From contig JANWLA010000022.1 in the NCBI GenBank assembly GCA_025451075.1, positions 1 through 64,000 on the forward strand: DNA of 64,000 nt, written 5' to 3'. The notes beneath the pieces were generated by a model. That model worked only from the letters and a program-made list of their open reading frames with translations, was not told the DNA's origin and searched no databases. Of this stretch, positions 16,851-26,171 are shown in pieces; position 1 is the stretch's first letter, and each line of letters begins with the position of its first letter. The position numbers were made by a program, and so were the translations under genes. Source of the DNA: Nitrosotalea sp. (GTDB lineage: Archaea; Thermoproteota; Nitrososphaeria; Nitrososphaerales; Nitrosopumilaceae).

Positions 16851-16983
16851 TTTTGGAGAACAAGTGTGATGATAGAAAATATTTCAATACCTGTTCACAT
16901 ATTCATCAATTAGCATTTGGTGCGCCAATTTACTCTATGCTAAAGAAAAGATCCTAAGAGTCACTGCATAGCAACAAAGACTG

Positions 16984-17172
16984 TCACTTGGAAACTTCGC
17001 CAAAAATTTTGGTCACCATCATCTGCCCGTTTCCACATGAGGTACATTTTTCAATCATTTTAAAGACATGATCTCCTTCCCTGAATTTGCGCTTGGATAT
17101 TGCGTGACAGCTGTTACACTGCTCAACGGTATACGGGTCAAGTACCTCGTCTTTTTTCTTGAAAAGTCTCAT
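16984..17172 (-). CDS. small zinc-ribbon protein in operon with DUF1512
   Basis: This 62-residue protein has a CNSC...CTSC four-cysteine set typical of a zinc ribbon (about residues 19-47) and basic ends. Its start overlaps the stop of the DUF1512 gene by four bases, so both are co-translated. The function is unknown; the tight linkage suggests it works with the DUF1512 protein. Confidence 0.72.
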   Translation of the reverse strand: MRLFKKKDEVLDPYTVEQCNSCHAISKRKFREGDHVFKMIEKCTSCGNGQMMVTKIFGEVSK

Positions 17173-18290
17173 TGTGATACTCCCAATGTGTTTCCAACTC
17201 CAATTATCAGAGCACTCTGACCTGCCTTTGTGCTGTTTTTTATGACATCATAGACTTGCAAGGACACCTTGTCTGAAGCATCAGCAATTTCTTTTTTCAT
17301 AAGGGTGATTGCTTCTTTGATCGATTGTTTTACTACAATTGCATATATTGGAATGCCGTATCTTGTTGCCACTTCCTCTATCTGGAACCTTTCAGTTCCT
17401 ACGCCTCCAATTGCAGCTCCAAATCCTTGGGCAATAGAACCTGTTTCTTCGCCTTCAAGTTTGAGGGCAGCGTCAACCATCACTATTATGTCAGGCTTGT
17501 TTTCTGAAATCATTTTTTCAAGTGCATCTGCAGGCCTTCCAACTGTTGCGGCAGGACCTTCAGCTTTTAGAAGGTACAATTTTCTTCCCTCAAAGTCTTT
17601 TTCACTCAAGACAGTTTCAAGTGCTACAGTCTTTTTTTCTGTACCAAGCATCATTTGTCCAACAATCATAGGACCAATTCCATCACCTATCGGTTGCCCC
17701 TGCTTGAATGCAGAAACTGCAACCCTGAGTGCTTCTGCTTCTTCCAGGATAAACGGCATCATCATTTGCAATGGCAATATTAATGGAAAGTTGTTTTGTT
17801 TTTTTGCAGTAAGGAAAAAGTGCCTTACCATCTTGTACATCATGTGCAGAGCGGTTACTGCTTCAAGAATGTTGATTATCTGACTTGTCTGGACATGTGA
17901 TATATTGGGAGACAAACTTTTTACTTGTTCACGGGTAGAATCCTCCCTTGTTCTCATGATATGTTTTATCTTTGGCACTATGCCGTTAGGGTCCATGTCA
18001 ACTGGCATTATTGTAAAATATTCAAAATATCTATCAAGCATACCAGTAGGATCTGCTGATGGGTTTACAGTATTTTTCACATAAGCGATTAGTTCTCTTC
18101 TTGTATCATCACGATATGACTTGAGTTTCTCAAGCCCCTTGTTGATTTCAGACGAAGTGACCTGAAGCTGAATTCTTTGTCCATATAGCATAAAGACAAA
18201 GATTGGGAGAATCCAGACCAACCACATTAATGGATTTGAATTATCAGTGGAACTGAAAAGCTTGTCCAGATTTGTACCCAAAAAATCCAA
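17169..18290 (-). CDS. DUF1512 membrane-anchored protein
   Basis: The 373-residue protein has one N-terminal membrane helix (about 20-40, MWLVWILPIFVFMLYGQRI) and a large soluble part matching the archaeal DUF1512 family. That part includes a long helical region (GLEKLKSYRDDTRRELIAY) and an alpha/beta C-terminal half with KPDIIVMVDAALKLEGEETG, GVGTERFQIEE and SALIIGVGNTLGVSQ. The biochemical role is unknown; the C-terminal half resembles glycine-rich nucleotide-binding folds only loosely. It is the first gene of a two-gene operon with the zinc-ribbon gene. Confidence 0.8.
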   Translation of the reverse strand: MDFLGTNLDKLFSSTDNSNPLMWLVWILPIFVFMLYGQRIQLQVTSSEINKGLEKLKSYRDDTRRELIAYVKNTVNPSADPTGMLDRYFEYFTIMPVDMDPNGIVPKIKHIMRTREDSTREQVKSLSPNISHVQTSQIINILEAVTALHMMYKMVRHFFLTAKKQNNFPLILPLQMMMPFILEEAEALRVAVSAFKQGQPIGDGIGPMIVGQMMLGTEKKTVALETVLSEKDFEGRKLYLLKAEGPAATVGRPADALEKMISENKPDIIVMVDAALKLEGEETGSIAQGFGAAIGGVGTERFQIEEVATRYGIPIYAIVVKQSIKEAITLMKKEIADASDKVSLQVYDVIKNSTKAGQSALIIGVGNTLGVSQ

Positions 18291-18420
18291 TAGTAAAAAG
18301 GCCCTGTTTTACTAAATTAAATCTTTCAGAGTTTACACATGGTAATTCCAATTCATCACATTTGATAAATCAAAGAATCAAAAGATGTCATCCGGCCTTG
18401 GGTGGACATGGCATTTTTCC

Positions 18421-18615
18421 CTAGTAATAACATGCCAACGCATCTACTACTTTTCCCTCTTTGCCATTGTTTCTCCATTTCTGAAGATTCCCATGTGTTG
18501 CCACATGTGCTTCCGAGCAGAAATATGAAACACCGCTCGGGTCAGAAAACCAAGTCCTTACCTGGTGACCTGATTCAAGTGTGTCTTCACTTTTGTCAGT
18601 CGGATGACTGTCCAT
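18421..18615 (-). CDS. small conserved-looking protein with Cys/His motif
   Basis: The 64-residue reading frame MDSHPTDKSEDTLESG...VRTWFSDPSGVSYFCSEAHVATHG...LQKWRNNG looks protein-like, with the composition of a real gene and a C-x3-H-x3-H cluster that could bind metal. The opposite-strand frame (18402-18653) has the odd composition of an antisense shadow. The ATG at 18615 is preceded by GTCTTTTATTCC on the minus strand (about 18643-18632), a possible TATA element. No family is recognised. Confidence 0.5.
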   Translation of the reverse strand: MDSHPTDKSEDTLESGHQVRTWFSDPSGVSYFCSEAHVATHGNLQKWRNNGKEGKVVDALACYY

Positions 18616-18757
18616 TAATACGGCACCGTGGAATAAAAGACCGATCAATATAGATCCGGTATATCCAAGTGAAAAATAGACCTAGGCATCATACAAGATA
18701 AGAATAGGCAATTTCCAGAAAATCATTTTTTAAGCATTTGGGACACATGTAACATCA

Positions 18758-20206
18758 ATGAAGCCAAGCGAGATTGGACCCTGCTTGTCTAGAATGGTAA
18801 AATGCACAGTCACATGGGATAAACATGTACGAGATTTTTATTCAGTTGATGCAAGCTCCTACATCCTAAGGCCTCAAGTTGTTGCATTTCCCCGCAAGGA
18901 GTCAGATGTTGTAAAGATTATAAAATTTGCAAAAAAACATTGCATCCAAGTGACACCCCGTGGAGCTGGCACAGGTCTTGTTGGCAGTGCACTGGGAAGA
19001 GGAATTATTTTGGACATGAAACATTTTGATGAAATAAAACTTGGAGAGAATTACGTAAAAGTTGGAAGTGGTGTCTTCAAGGGTCATCTTGACAAGATGC
19101 TTCAAAAACAAGGCAGGTTCATAGGGCCAGACCCATCAATCGGGCCACATTGCACCATTGGTGGCATGATTGGAACCAATGCAAGCGGCATCCACTCTTT
19201 AAAGTATGGTGGTATGATAGACAATTTGATTCAGGTCAAGATGATAAGCTCATCAGGCATTGTTACAAATTTTCCAGGCAATCACAATTTCAAGGGCATG
19301 ATCAACAAGATCCACCATAATGGAGACATGTCATTTCCAAAAGTATCCAAGAATTCTTGCGGTTATAGAATTGACACAATCTCCTCAGAAAAAGATTTAC
19401 ACAAATTAATTGCAGGCTCGGAAGGTACGCTTGGCATAATAGTTTCTGCAAAACTTAGGACGTACACATCTCCAAAAAATACATTACTTTGCATAATACA
19501 CTACAAGACACTGATAGATGCAGCAAGAGATGTTTCAAAGATAATCGAATTAAAGCCATCTGCAGTAGAGATTATCGACAGCAACATAACAAAACATGTC
19601 AAGATGAAGGTACCATCACATACAGGCTGCCTTCTTTTTGTAGAGTTTGATAACATGATACAATCAAACAGAAAAAAGATTTACAAAATTACGTCAGGTA
19701 GAATAATCAAGGCAGAATCCAGCAGCGATAGAATCAAAAAATTATGGAGTTTTAGAAACTCTGCCCTAACATACAGCCTACAAAGTATAACAAAAAATGA
19801 GACAATGCCCACACTCATAGAGGATGCAGTTGTTCCAGTAAAAAGACTGCCTCTGCTATTGAGGATGCTTGGTATGGTCTCAAAAAAATATGGCCTCAGG
19901 GTTATCATATATGGGCACGCAGGAAACGGCAACCTGCACATCAGACCAATTCTCAGACAAAAGGATGCATATCTTATCAAAAAGATTGCATCAGAGTTCT
20001 TCGCTGGTGTAATAGAACTTGGAGGAAGTATAACAGGCGAGCACGGAGATGGTCTTGCAAGATCAGAGTTTGTAAAAATGCAATACGGTAAAAAAACTCA
20101 TTCTGTTTTTATGCAAATAAAAAAACAATTTGATCCCAAAAACATTCTAAATCCAGGCAAGATAATATCAACACATAGCACAGTGACAAGAAACTTGAAG
20201 ATTTGA
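18758..20206 (+). CDS. GlcD-like FAD-linked oxidase (glycolate/D-lactate dehydrogenase family)
   Basis: This flavoenzyme oxidises a 2-hydroxy acid or similar substrate. The PCMH-type FAD domain (about 35-240) shows PRGAGTGLVGSALGRG, GPDPSIGPHCTIGGMIGTN and GSEGTLGIIVSAKL. The FAD-oxidase C-terminal domain (about 240-475) has GHAGNGNLHIRP and GGSITGEHGDG with its histidines. It lacks the Fe-S part found in some fused relatives, and no GlcE/GlcF partner is nearby. At 482 residues it is normal for GlcD. TATA-like TTTTTTAAGC (about 18727-18736) precedes the ATG by about 26 bases. Confidence 0.88.
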   Translation: MKPSEIGPCLSRMVKCTVTWDKHVRDFYSVDASSYILRPQVVAFPRKESDVVKIIKFAKKHCIQVTPRGAGTGLVGSALGRGIILDMKHFDEIKLGENYVKVGSGVFKGHLDKMLQKQGRFIGPDPSIGPHCTIGGMIGTNASGIHSLKYGGMIDNLIQVKMISSSGIVTNFPGNHNFKGMINKIHHNGDMSFPKVSKNSCGYRIDTISSEKDLHKLIAGSEGTLGIIVSAKLRTYTSPKNTLLCIIHYKTLIDAARDVSKIIELKPSAVEIIDSNITKHVKMKVPSHTGCLLFVEFDNMIQSNRKKIYKITSGRIIKAESSSDRIKKLWSFRNSALTYSLQSITKNETMPTLIEDAVVPVKRLPLLLRMLGMVSKKYGLRVIIYGHAGNGNLHIRPILRQKDAYLIKKIASEFFAGVIELGGSITGEHGDGLARSEFVKMQYGKKTHSVFMQIKKQFDPKNILNPGKIISTHSTVTRNLKI

Positions 20207-20207
20207 C

Positions 20208-20534
20208 CTACTTTATCCCAGTGCCAAGTGGAACATCTTCAGTTACTGTCAGCCAAAAGGGCTTGTCATCAGAATCAGCTGCCAGAAGCATCGCGCCAGA
20301 TTCAATTCCCGCAATTTTTCTTGGCTCTAGATTTACAAGTGCAATTACAGTTCTTCCCACCAGTTCTTCGGGTTTGTAATATTGTGCTCCACCAATGATA
20401 ACATCACGCTTTTCATCCCCAAGATCAATTGTACCTTTTATGATTTTGGACTTGCCAGGAATTTCCTCAACTGAGACTATTTTTGCCACACGCATATCCA
20501 GTTTAGCAAAATCATCATATGTTATCAAAGCCAC
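20208..20534 (-). CDS. stand-alone tRNA-binding domain protein (MetG C-terminal/CsaA-like)
   Basis: The 108-residue protein is an OB-fold tRNA-binding domain like the C-terminus of methionyl-tRNA synthetase or CsaA/Arc1p. It has the start DDFAKLDMRVAKIVSVEEIPGKS (as motif ends DDFAKLDMR and VEEIPGKS), a VIIGGAQYYKPEELVGR block and NLEPRKIAGIESGAMLLAA. In archaea it often serves as a separate trans-acting subunit of MetRS or as a chaperone-like protein. It is convergent with the FAD oxidase, leaving only one base between the stops. Confidence 0.88.
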   Translation of the reverse strand: MALITYDDFAKLDMRVAKIVSVEEIPGKSKIIKGTIDLGDEKRDVIIGGAQYYKPEELVGRTVIALVNLEPRKIAGIESGAMLLAADSDDKPFWLTVTEDVPLGTGIK

Positions 20535-20645
20535 TATAACGGTAACATTTATGAGATTAAAATTGATTTCGAAATTATACCGATTGTTTTGAAAATCTGT
20601 GCTTTTGCATTACAACATAAATATGAACAGTTAAAGATCTGTTAC

Positions 20646-21062
20646 ATGGTACAGATTCAAGCCTCTGTTGAAATTGATGCCTCTATCGATAAGGTGTGGA
20701 GCATAATCTCTGACCTTGATTCAGAACCAAAGTTCTGGAAGGGAACAAAAGAGGTAAGAAACATCTCAAAGGATGGAAATACCATAACACGTGAAGTCAC
20801 AATAGCTTTCAAGGATTCAAAATGCATGCAGACAGTAATCCTATATCCAAAAGAAAAGATTCAGATCCAATTCACAAAGGGGGTAATCGAGGGAACAAAG
20901 ACACTCACACTTTCCCAATCAGGCAACAAAACAAGACTTGACACCCTATGGGAAATGAAACTAACAGGCATGATGGGAATGTTTACGGGCATGATAAAAA
21001 AGCACATCCAGAGCGGCTCAGAGCAGGCCCTAGAGGGCATCAAACAAGAAGCCCAGAGATAA
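20646..21062 (+). CDS. SRPBCC-fold protein, first of three paralogues
   Basis: This 138-residue START/SRPBCC-type protein (VEIDASIDKVWSIISDLDSEP, seen as IDKVWSIISD; FWKGTKEVRN; GTKTLTL; a long C-terminal helix) has a cavity fold that binds hydrophobic ligands. Similar proteins lie at 53232 and 62949. They share the KVWxIIS, FWK, ITREV and EGTK/ITGTK blocks. The frame is open from 20589, but TATA-like CATAAATATG (about 20611-20620) is about 30 bases before the ATG at 20646, and this start fits the family. The glycosyltransferase gene starts five bases after it, so it is the first gene of an operon. Confidence 0.8.
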   Translation: MVQIQASVEIDASIDKVWSIISDLDSEPKFWKGTKEVRNISKDGNTITREVTIAFKDSKCMQTVILYPKEKIQIQFTKGVIEGTKTLTLSQSGNKTRLDTLWEMKLTGMMGMFTGMIKKHIQSGSEQALEGIKQEAQR

Positions 21063-21067
21063 CCAAG

Positions 21068-22276
21068 ATGCATCCATTATTAGATTTAGTAAATTATGTT
21101 CTTGCAGCTATCATGCTAAGTGTTTCTGTTGCATGGATATTTTTGATAAAGTCGATGTGGATTACGTTTCGAGACTCGCCATTTCTTGACAGGTATAATT
21201 CCAAACCACACCATATACCAAAAGTATCTGTCATCCTGCCTGCAAGAAATGAAGAATTATTTATTGAAAAATGCATCAACTCACTTTTAGATCAAGACTA
21301 TGAAAATTATGAGATAATAGCCATTGATGACATGTCAGACGACAGTACTGGAGAGTTGATAAAAAAGATTGCCAAAAAAAATCCCAAGGTTATACATGTA
21401 CAAGCAGACCCCAAGCCAGAAAAATGGATTGGAAAGAACTGGGCATGCATCGAGGGATTCAAAAGATCATCCGGAGAGTTGCTGCTATTTACTGATGCAG
21501 ATACGACTCACACACAAAAAACAATCTCCCTGTCAGTAGACCACCTCCTAAGCGAAGGGCTTGATTCTCTTACAGTCATTCCAAAAATGCTCTGTCTTGA
21601 CTGGTGGACAAAGATCACATTGCCTGTCTTGTCGACATTTTTGCACACAAGATTTTCAGCGCTTCGAGTAAACGATCCCTCCAAAAAGACAGGATACTTT
21701 TTTGGAAGTTTTTTCATCATAAAAAGAAAAACATACGAGACAGTTGGAACACATGAAAGCGTCAAAAGCGAAATTGTCGAAGATGGAGCACTTGGCAGAA
21801 AAGTAAAGGAGCAAGGATTCAAGCTAAAAATGGTGCGCGGTGAACACCTAGTTGAGGCAGTCTGGGCAAGAGACTTGACTACATTGTGGCACGCCCTCAA
21901 GAGACTCATGATTCCATTATACATCCAGTCAAGCAAGATGGCAGTTGGAATATTTTTTGCAGTGCTGTTCTTGCTGTTCATGCCGTTTCCACTTCTTGCC
22001 TATTCGATATATTTTGCAAGTCTTTCCATATCCTTTGAGGTACTACTGGGAGCATCACTATTTGCATCAGGATTATTTTATCTTGGTAGCACAATGGATG
22101 CAAAGAAAGGACTTGGTCTTGGATTGCGTCATGCATTGTTTGCCCCACTTGGCAGTACAATAATAGTATCAGGATTTGCAAGTGGAATTTTGCATGCAAA
22201 AAAAAGTAATGCAATAACCTGGAGAGGAAGAACATACTCCATATCAGAGACTAGACAAAATCCCATCAGCCTGTGA
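21068..22276 (+). CDS. membrane-bound family 2 glycosyltransferase
   Basis: Residues about 50-290 form a GT2 domain (VSVILPARNEELFIEKCINS, FTDADTTH as the DxD-type site, EIVEDGALGRKVKEQGFKL). One helix precedes it (about 8-30) and three follow (about 295-375). The enzyme probably adds sugars to a membrane lipid or polyprenyl acceptor. The frame is open from 20948 in overlap with the SRPBCC gene, but the ATG at 21068 is just behind that gene's stop, as expected in an operon, and gives 402 residues. The conserved ARNEE and DDxSxDxT (DDMSDDST) motifs are intact. Confidence 0.85.
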   Translation: MHPLLDLVNYVLAAIMLSVSVAWIFLIKSMWITFRDSPFLDRYNSKPHHIPKVSVILPARNEELFIEKCINSLLDQDYENYEIIAIDDMSDDSTGELIKKIAKKNPKVIHVQADPKPEKWIGKNWACIEGFKRSSGELLLFTDADTTHTQKTISLSVDHLLSEGLDSLTVIPKMLCLDWWTKITLPVLSTFLHTRFSALRVNDPSKKTGYFFGSFFIIKRKTYETVGTHESVKSEIVEDGALGRKVKEQGFKLKMVRGEHLVEAVWARDLTTLWHALKRLMIPLYIQSSKMAVGIFFAVLFLLFMPFPLLAYSIYFASLSISFEVLLGASLFASGLFYLGSTMDAKKGLGLGLRHALFAPLGSTIIVSGFASGILHAKKSNAITWRGRTYSISETRQNPISL

Positions 22277-22313
22277 GTAAGGATTATACACCAACTGCTG
22301 ACATTTCAGATTC

Positions 22314-23441
22314 TTGGACAAGACTACGGCAGTTTTAGGTGGAGTGTATGGAATCGTTGTACTGGTTTTAGTATTTGCATTTGTATTTGAACAACAAAAA
22401 ACAGATGCAACACACCAAACTTCTGCTCTAGGAAATCTTGTCCAGTCAGGCCCGGGATCGCAGTTGAGCTTGGCAGATCTTTTTTCAAAATCCCAAGATG
22501 GTGTTGTTCAGATCATAGTCCGTAAAACAGGTGACAACTCTTCAGACAGATCAATAGGTTCAGGTATTGTATATGATCTTAGTGGGCATATTATTACAAG
22601 CAATCATGTTGTAGAAGATTATCAAAAAATCAGAGTTGTATTTCATGATGGTGAATCATATCCAGCCAAAGTCAGTGGTACTGACTTGTTTGCAGATTTG
22701 GCAGTAATCAAAGTAGATGCAGATCCGCAGACACTACACCCATTGCCATTAGGGGATTCGTCAAAGCTTCGCATAGGCGATGGGGTAATAGCAATTGGCA
22801 GCCCATTTGGACTGAGTGGATCATTGACATCAGGCATAGTTAGCCAGCTAGGCAGAATCCTCAATCCTCCAAACATAGAATCATTTTCAATTCCCAATGT
22901 AATCCAGACAGATGCTGCAATAAATCCAGGAAATTCAGGTGGTCCACTTTTGAATACCCAAGGCGAGGTAATTGGAATCAATACTGCAATTCAAACCCAG
23001 ACAGGAGAATTCTCCGGAGTGGGTTTTGCAATCCCATCAAATACAATGAAGCGAATAGTACCTGACTTGATTCAGACAGGTCACTACAAGCATCCATGGC
23101 TTGGAGTATCAGGAATATCAGTTGATCCTGACCTATCAGACAGTCTGGGTTTACCCACACATTCAGGTTTTCTTATTGAGAATATAGTCGCAGACAGCCC
23201 AGCCTCCAAGGCAGGCCTACACGCATCAAACAAGACAAAGACGATAGACGGTGTCAAGTACAAATTTGGTGGAGACATCATAACAGGAGTTGACAAAAAT
23301 CCAGTTACAAAACTAGAGGATCTTTTGAATTATCTACAGGACTATAAATCAGTAGGAGATAAAATGGTCATGCATATAGTTCGAGACAATAAGACCATGG
23401 ATGTAACCCTGACATTGCAAGAAAGACCATACAGTCAATAA
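22314..23441 (+). CDS. membrane-anchored HtrA/DegP-like serine protease with PDZ domain
   Basis: The protein has an N-terminal membrane anchor (about 8-26), a trypsin-like S1C domain with catalytic triad H98 (SNHVV), D128 (ADLAVI) and S208 (GNSGGP), and one PDZ domain (about 265-370). HtrA proteases degrade or refold damaged proteins outside the membrane. The start is TTG at 22314, with TATA-like GATTATACA (about 22282-22290) about 27 bases upstream. It has 375 residues, typical for one-PDZ members. Confidence 0.92.
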   Translation: MDKTTAVLGGVYGIVVLVLVFAFVFEQQKTDATHQTSALGNLVQSGPGSQLSLADLFSKSQDGVVQIIVRKTGDNSSDRSIGSGIVYDLSGHIITSNHVVEDYQKIRVVFHDGESYPAKVSGTDLFADLAVIKVDADPQTLHPLPLGDSSKLRIGDGVIAIGSPFGLSGSLTSGIVSQLGRILNPPNIESFSIPNVIQTDAAINPGNSGGPLLNTQGEVIGINTAIQTQTGEFSGVGFAIPSNTMKRIVPDLIQTGHYKHPWLGVSGISVDPDLSDSLGLPTHSGFLIENIVADSPASKAGLHASNKTKTIDGVKYKFGGDIITGVDKNPVTKLEDLLNYLQDYKSVGDKMVMHIVRDNKTMDVTLTLQERPYSQ

Positions 23442-23540
23442 AGAGCTTATTCACTGAAATAAAATTTCAGATACATAATTTTGATAACAGCGTGATCATT
23501 TCGTTGATGTGCATTTATTAAATAGTATTTTTAGTAAAAA

Positions 23541-24788
23541 ATGTTGAAGTACTGGCTGATTTTTGTTTTAATACTATCCGGAGTTGTCATGTTACCATCA
23601 TATGCAGATCCAGTCATGAACGATACAGGTTATGTAATTCAAAAGTATGTCACAGGGATTTGTTGTAGTCCAACCACCATGGCCTTTGAGGGAAATGACA
23701 TACTTGTGTTATCAAAAGTTTCCGGTCAGGTCCACTTGTTCAGAAACGGAGTTTTGCAAGACAAGCCAGTATTACAGGAAAATGTAACAAGTGTTGGAGA
23801 GCAAGGAATGCTTGGAATTACAACAGTTGGTACCAAGGTCTACCTCTATTTTACAGAATCAGCAAAGATGGGAGGGCATGCACTTGGAAAACGTGTGTAC
23901 AGCTATGACTGGAATGGTCAGCAGCTAGTCAACAGAACCCTAGTAAAAGACCTACCACAGACCCAGACATACCACAACGGTGGAGCCATGGTCACAGACA
24001 AGAACGGTTCAGTCTATCTAGCAGTGGGAGATGCAGGCAGATTTGGAAAATTGCAGAACCACCCAACTGGAGAGCCAGACGACACTTCAGTCATTTTTAG
24101 GCTTGTCCCTCCTGGTCCATACTATGCAATTGGGATACGAAACAGTTTTGGGCTTGCAATTGATCCTGTCACAGGAAAACTTTGGGATACAGAAAACGGG
24201 CCAGATTTTGGAGATGAAGTCAACATTGTTCCCCCAGGCTTTAACAGTGGATGGGATGTGATAATGGGGCCTGCAAACAAGACCCTGCTTGCAAAGATTC
24301 CCGTATATCCAGGGTATACGTATCATGATCCCCAGTTTACTTGGTATAGGACTGTTGCACCAACTGGAATTGCATTTACGCCACAACAAGGGTTTGGAAA
24401 GTATCAGAATAGTGTATTTGTAGGAGATTGTAACAATGGAAATGTGTACAGGTTTCAGCTAAACCAAAACAGGGACGGTTTTGTCTTTAACAGCCCACAA
24501 CTTGCAGACAAAGAAGTGGACATAGGGGATTCTATGAAAGAGATAGTATTTGCAACAGGATTTGGCTGTATCAGTGATGTAATGACAGGACCAGATGGAC
24601 TTTTGTATATAGTATCCCTTACAGACGGTACAATTTACAGAATCATTCCACAGTATGGAATAGCACATATCGAGAGCATCATTATAGAGCCACCCATATC
24701 ATACATGATATTGGTAGCAATTTCTTTAGTTATCATAGCAATATATGCAACATATAGAATAAAATCTCGTAGAAAAATAAATGCTTGA
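23541..24788 (+). CDS. PQQ-type soluble sugar dehydrogenase-like beta-propeller, membrane-anchored
   Basis: After a signal peptide (about 1-22) comes a six-bladed propeller of the glucose/sorbosone dehydrogenase (GSDH/YliI) family, with EQGMLGITT, YHNGGAMVTDKNGSVYLAVGDAG (seen as YHNGGAM and YLAVGDAG), GIRNSFGLAIDP and WDTENGPDFGDEVN. A C-terminal helix (about 385-405) followed by RKINA anchors it outside the cell. Whether PQQ is made or taken up is unknown. A vicinal cysteine pair (GICCSP) sits near the start of the propeller. It is followed by another secreted protein gene with its own promoter. Confidence 0.82.
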   Translation: MLKYWLIFVLILSGVVMLPSYADPVMNDTGYVIQKYVTGICCSPTTMAFEGNDILVLSKVSGQVHLFRNGVLQDKPVLQENVTSVGEQGMLGITTVGTKVYLYFTESAKMGGHALGKRVYSYDWNGQQLVNRTLVKDLPQTQTYHNGGAMVTDKNGSVYLAVGDAGRFGKLQNHPTGEPDDTSVIFRLVPPGPYYAIGIRNSFGLAIDPVTGKLWDTENGPDFGDEVNIVPPGFNSGWDVIMGPANKTLLAKIPVYPGYTYHDPQFTWYRTVAPTGIAFTPQQGFGKYQNSVFVGDCNNGNVYRFQLNQNRDGFVFNSPQLADKEVDIGDSMKEIVFATGFGCISDVMTGPDGLLYIVSLTDGTIYRIIPQYGIAHIESIIIEPPISYMILVAISLVIIAIYATYRIKSRRKINA

Positions 24789-24895
24789 ATAATTCATCAC
24801 ATATTTGAAAGAAAGTCTAGTTGACAATTACTTGAGCTTTTGGAGAAAAAAATTAGGTTTTATCAGATAACAATTAAAAAATAAAGCACCAAGAG

Positions 24896-25618
24896 TTGAA
24901 CAACCACTTCATCTTCACAATTTGTGCTTTTCTCATAGGCTTTACAATTATTCTATCAAGCATCCAGGTTTCAGAGTCCACATTGACAAGCAAGATGCTA
25001 GTATCAGTCAAGGCAGAAAAGGATCCAATAACAGAGGGAGACTTTCCAGTCATAGTAGGAACAGTATCAGATCAAGCCTACAAGCCAATTGCAAATGCAA
25101 ATGTGCTCATAATGTTTGGAACCGTCATAGTCACCACAACTACAGATGACAAGGGAAATTTTAGGTATGAATCTGCCATGCCTTCAACCCATGGAATCTA
25201 TGAGGTAGATGTAACTGCAACAATGGACGGATATACAAAAGGACTTGCAAATTCCACATTTACAGTAACCCCAAGGCAGACTGCTCCCATAGTAACAAAG
25301 ACAATAACTGGCCTGCCCATTGAGGCTGGAAATTATACTGTATTTCTTGGAAAAGTTGCACAATGGAACTTGGAAACAACTTGTTTTGTAGACTTTGGTG
25401 ACAAGTATATGAGATTTTTAAAGACATGTGACTTGTACGGTATGGCACCAGAGGATTTCCAAAGTGACCAGACAATAATACCAATGGTCTCAGTAATACA
25501 AAACAATGACACATACAGACTCTTCCCAGAAAGTGTCTACATTAACGCATCAGACATGGAAAATAAAACATTGAATACATTTGTAGCAAGCACATTTGCT
25601 AATTACACTGCCCCATAA
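24896..25618 (+). CDS. secreted protein with carboxypeptidase-regulatory-like Ig domain
   Basis: The 240-residue protein has a signal peptide or anchor (about 5-25) and a beta-sandwich domain (about 35-125) with SVKAEKDPITEGDFPVIVGTV (ends only), ANANVLIMFG and TDDKGNFRYE, typical of Ig-like or carboxypeptidase-regulatory repeats. The C-terminal half contains a few cysteines (TTCFVDF, KTCDLYG) and no known domain. The start is TTG, with TATA-like ATTAAAAAATAAAG (about 24872-24885) upstream. It is probably an envelope protein. Confidence 0.65.
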   Translation: MNNHFIFTICAFLIGFTIILSSIQVSESTLTSKMLVSVKAEKDPITEGDFPVIVGTVSDQAYKPIANANVLIMFGTVIVTTTTDDKGNFRYESAMPSTHGIYEVDVTATMDGYTKGLANSTFTVTPRQTAPIVTKTITGLPIEAGNYTVFLGKVAQWNLETTCFVDFGDKYMRFLKTCDLYGMAPEDFQSDQTIIPMVSVIQNNDTYRLFPESVYINASDMENKTLNTFVASTFANYTAP

Positions 25619-25871
25619 AGATAGTCAAAAAGTCGCAGAAATAAATCTAGTAAAATAGAGATATGATCAAGAAGCTAAGGATGTATAGTTCCGGTACAAA
25701 ATGCAATAACATGATTCAGTATGGATATGATATCAATCATCACATATTACAAATGCAAACTAGTATTTTAAATTTGGTGCAAATCATGTGCAATTCGTGC
25801 CATTTCTGAGTTAACATTGTTAAGGAACAAAGTGTCGCAATTTTTTATTAACTAGACATGCACTTGAGAGT

Positions 25872-26159
25872 ATGTCAAAACAGCCATACCGCTCAGAGCT
25901 TGGAATGATTTCAGACATATTACAAGTTGCGATGGATTATGGCAGGCAAGGAACAATAATTACAACCATTGCAAGAAGGGCAAATCTATCGCATTATACC
26001 GCAACAGACAAGTGTCAAAAATTGATAGATTTTGGGCTGATGGAATTAAAAACTGACAAGCGAAGTAATTTTTTCATCATTACTGAAAAGGGAATGCAGT
26101 TTTACGTAGAGTTGCAACGATTTACAGAAACTGTACAGGCGATCAAAGTCAGATATTAA
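25872..26159 (+). CDS. winged-helix regulator, 95 aa, paralogue of 14148-14435
   Basis: This compact winged helix has YRSELGMISDILQVAMDYG, ARRANLSHYTATDKCQKL as recognition region and an ITEKGMQFY wing/helix. It is about half identical by eye to the 95-residue protein at 14148-14435. TATA-like TTTTTTATTAAC (about 25840-25851) precedes the ATG by about 27 bases. It stands alone, convergent with the pentapeptide gene. A target cannot be named. Confidence 0.75.
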   Translation: MSKQPYRSELGMISDILQVAMDYGRQGTIITTIARRANLSHYTATDKCQKLIDFGLMELKTDKRSNFFIITEKGMQFYVELQRFTETVQAIKVRY

Positions 26160-26171
26160 AATAAGATTTGG

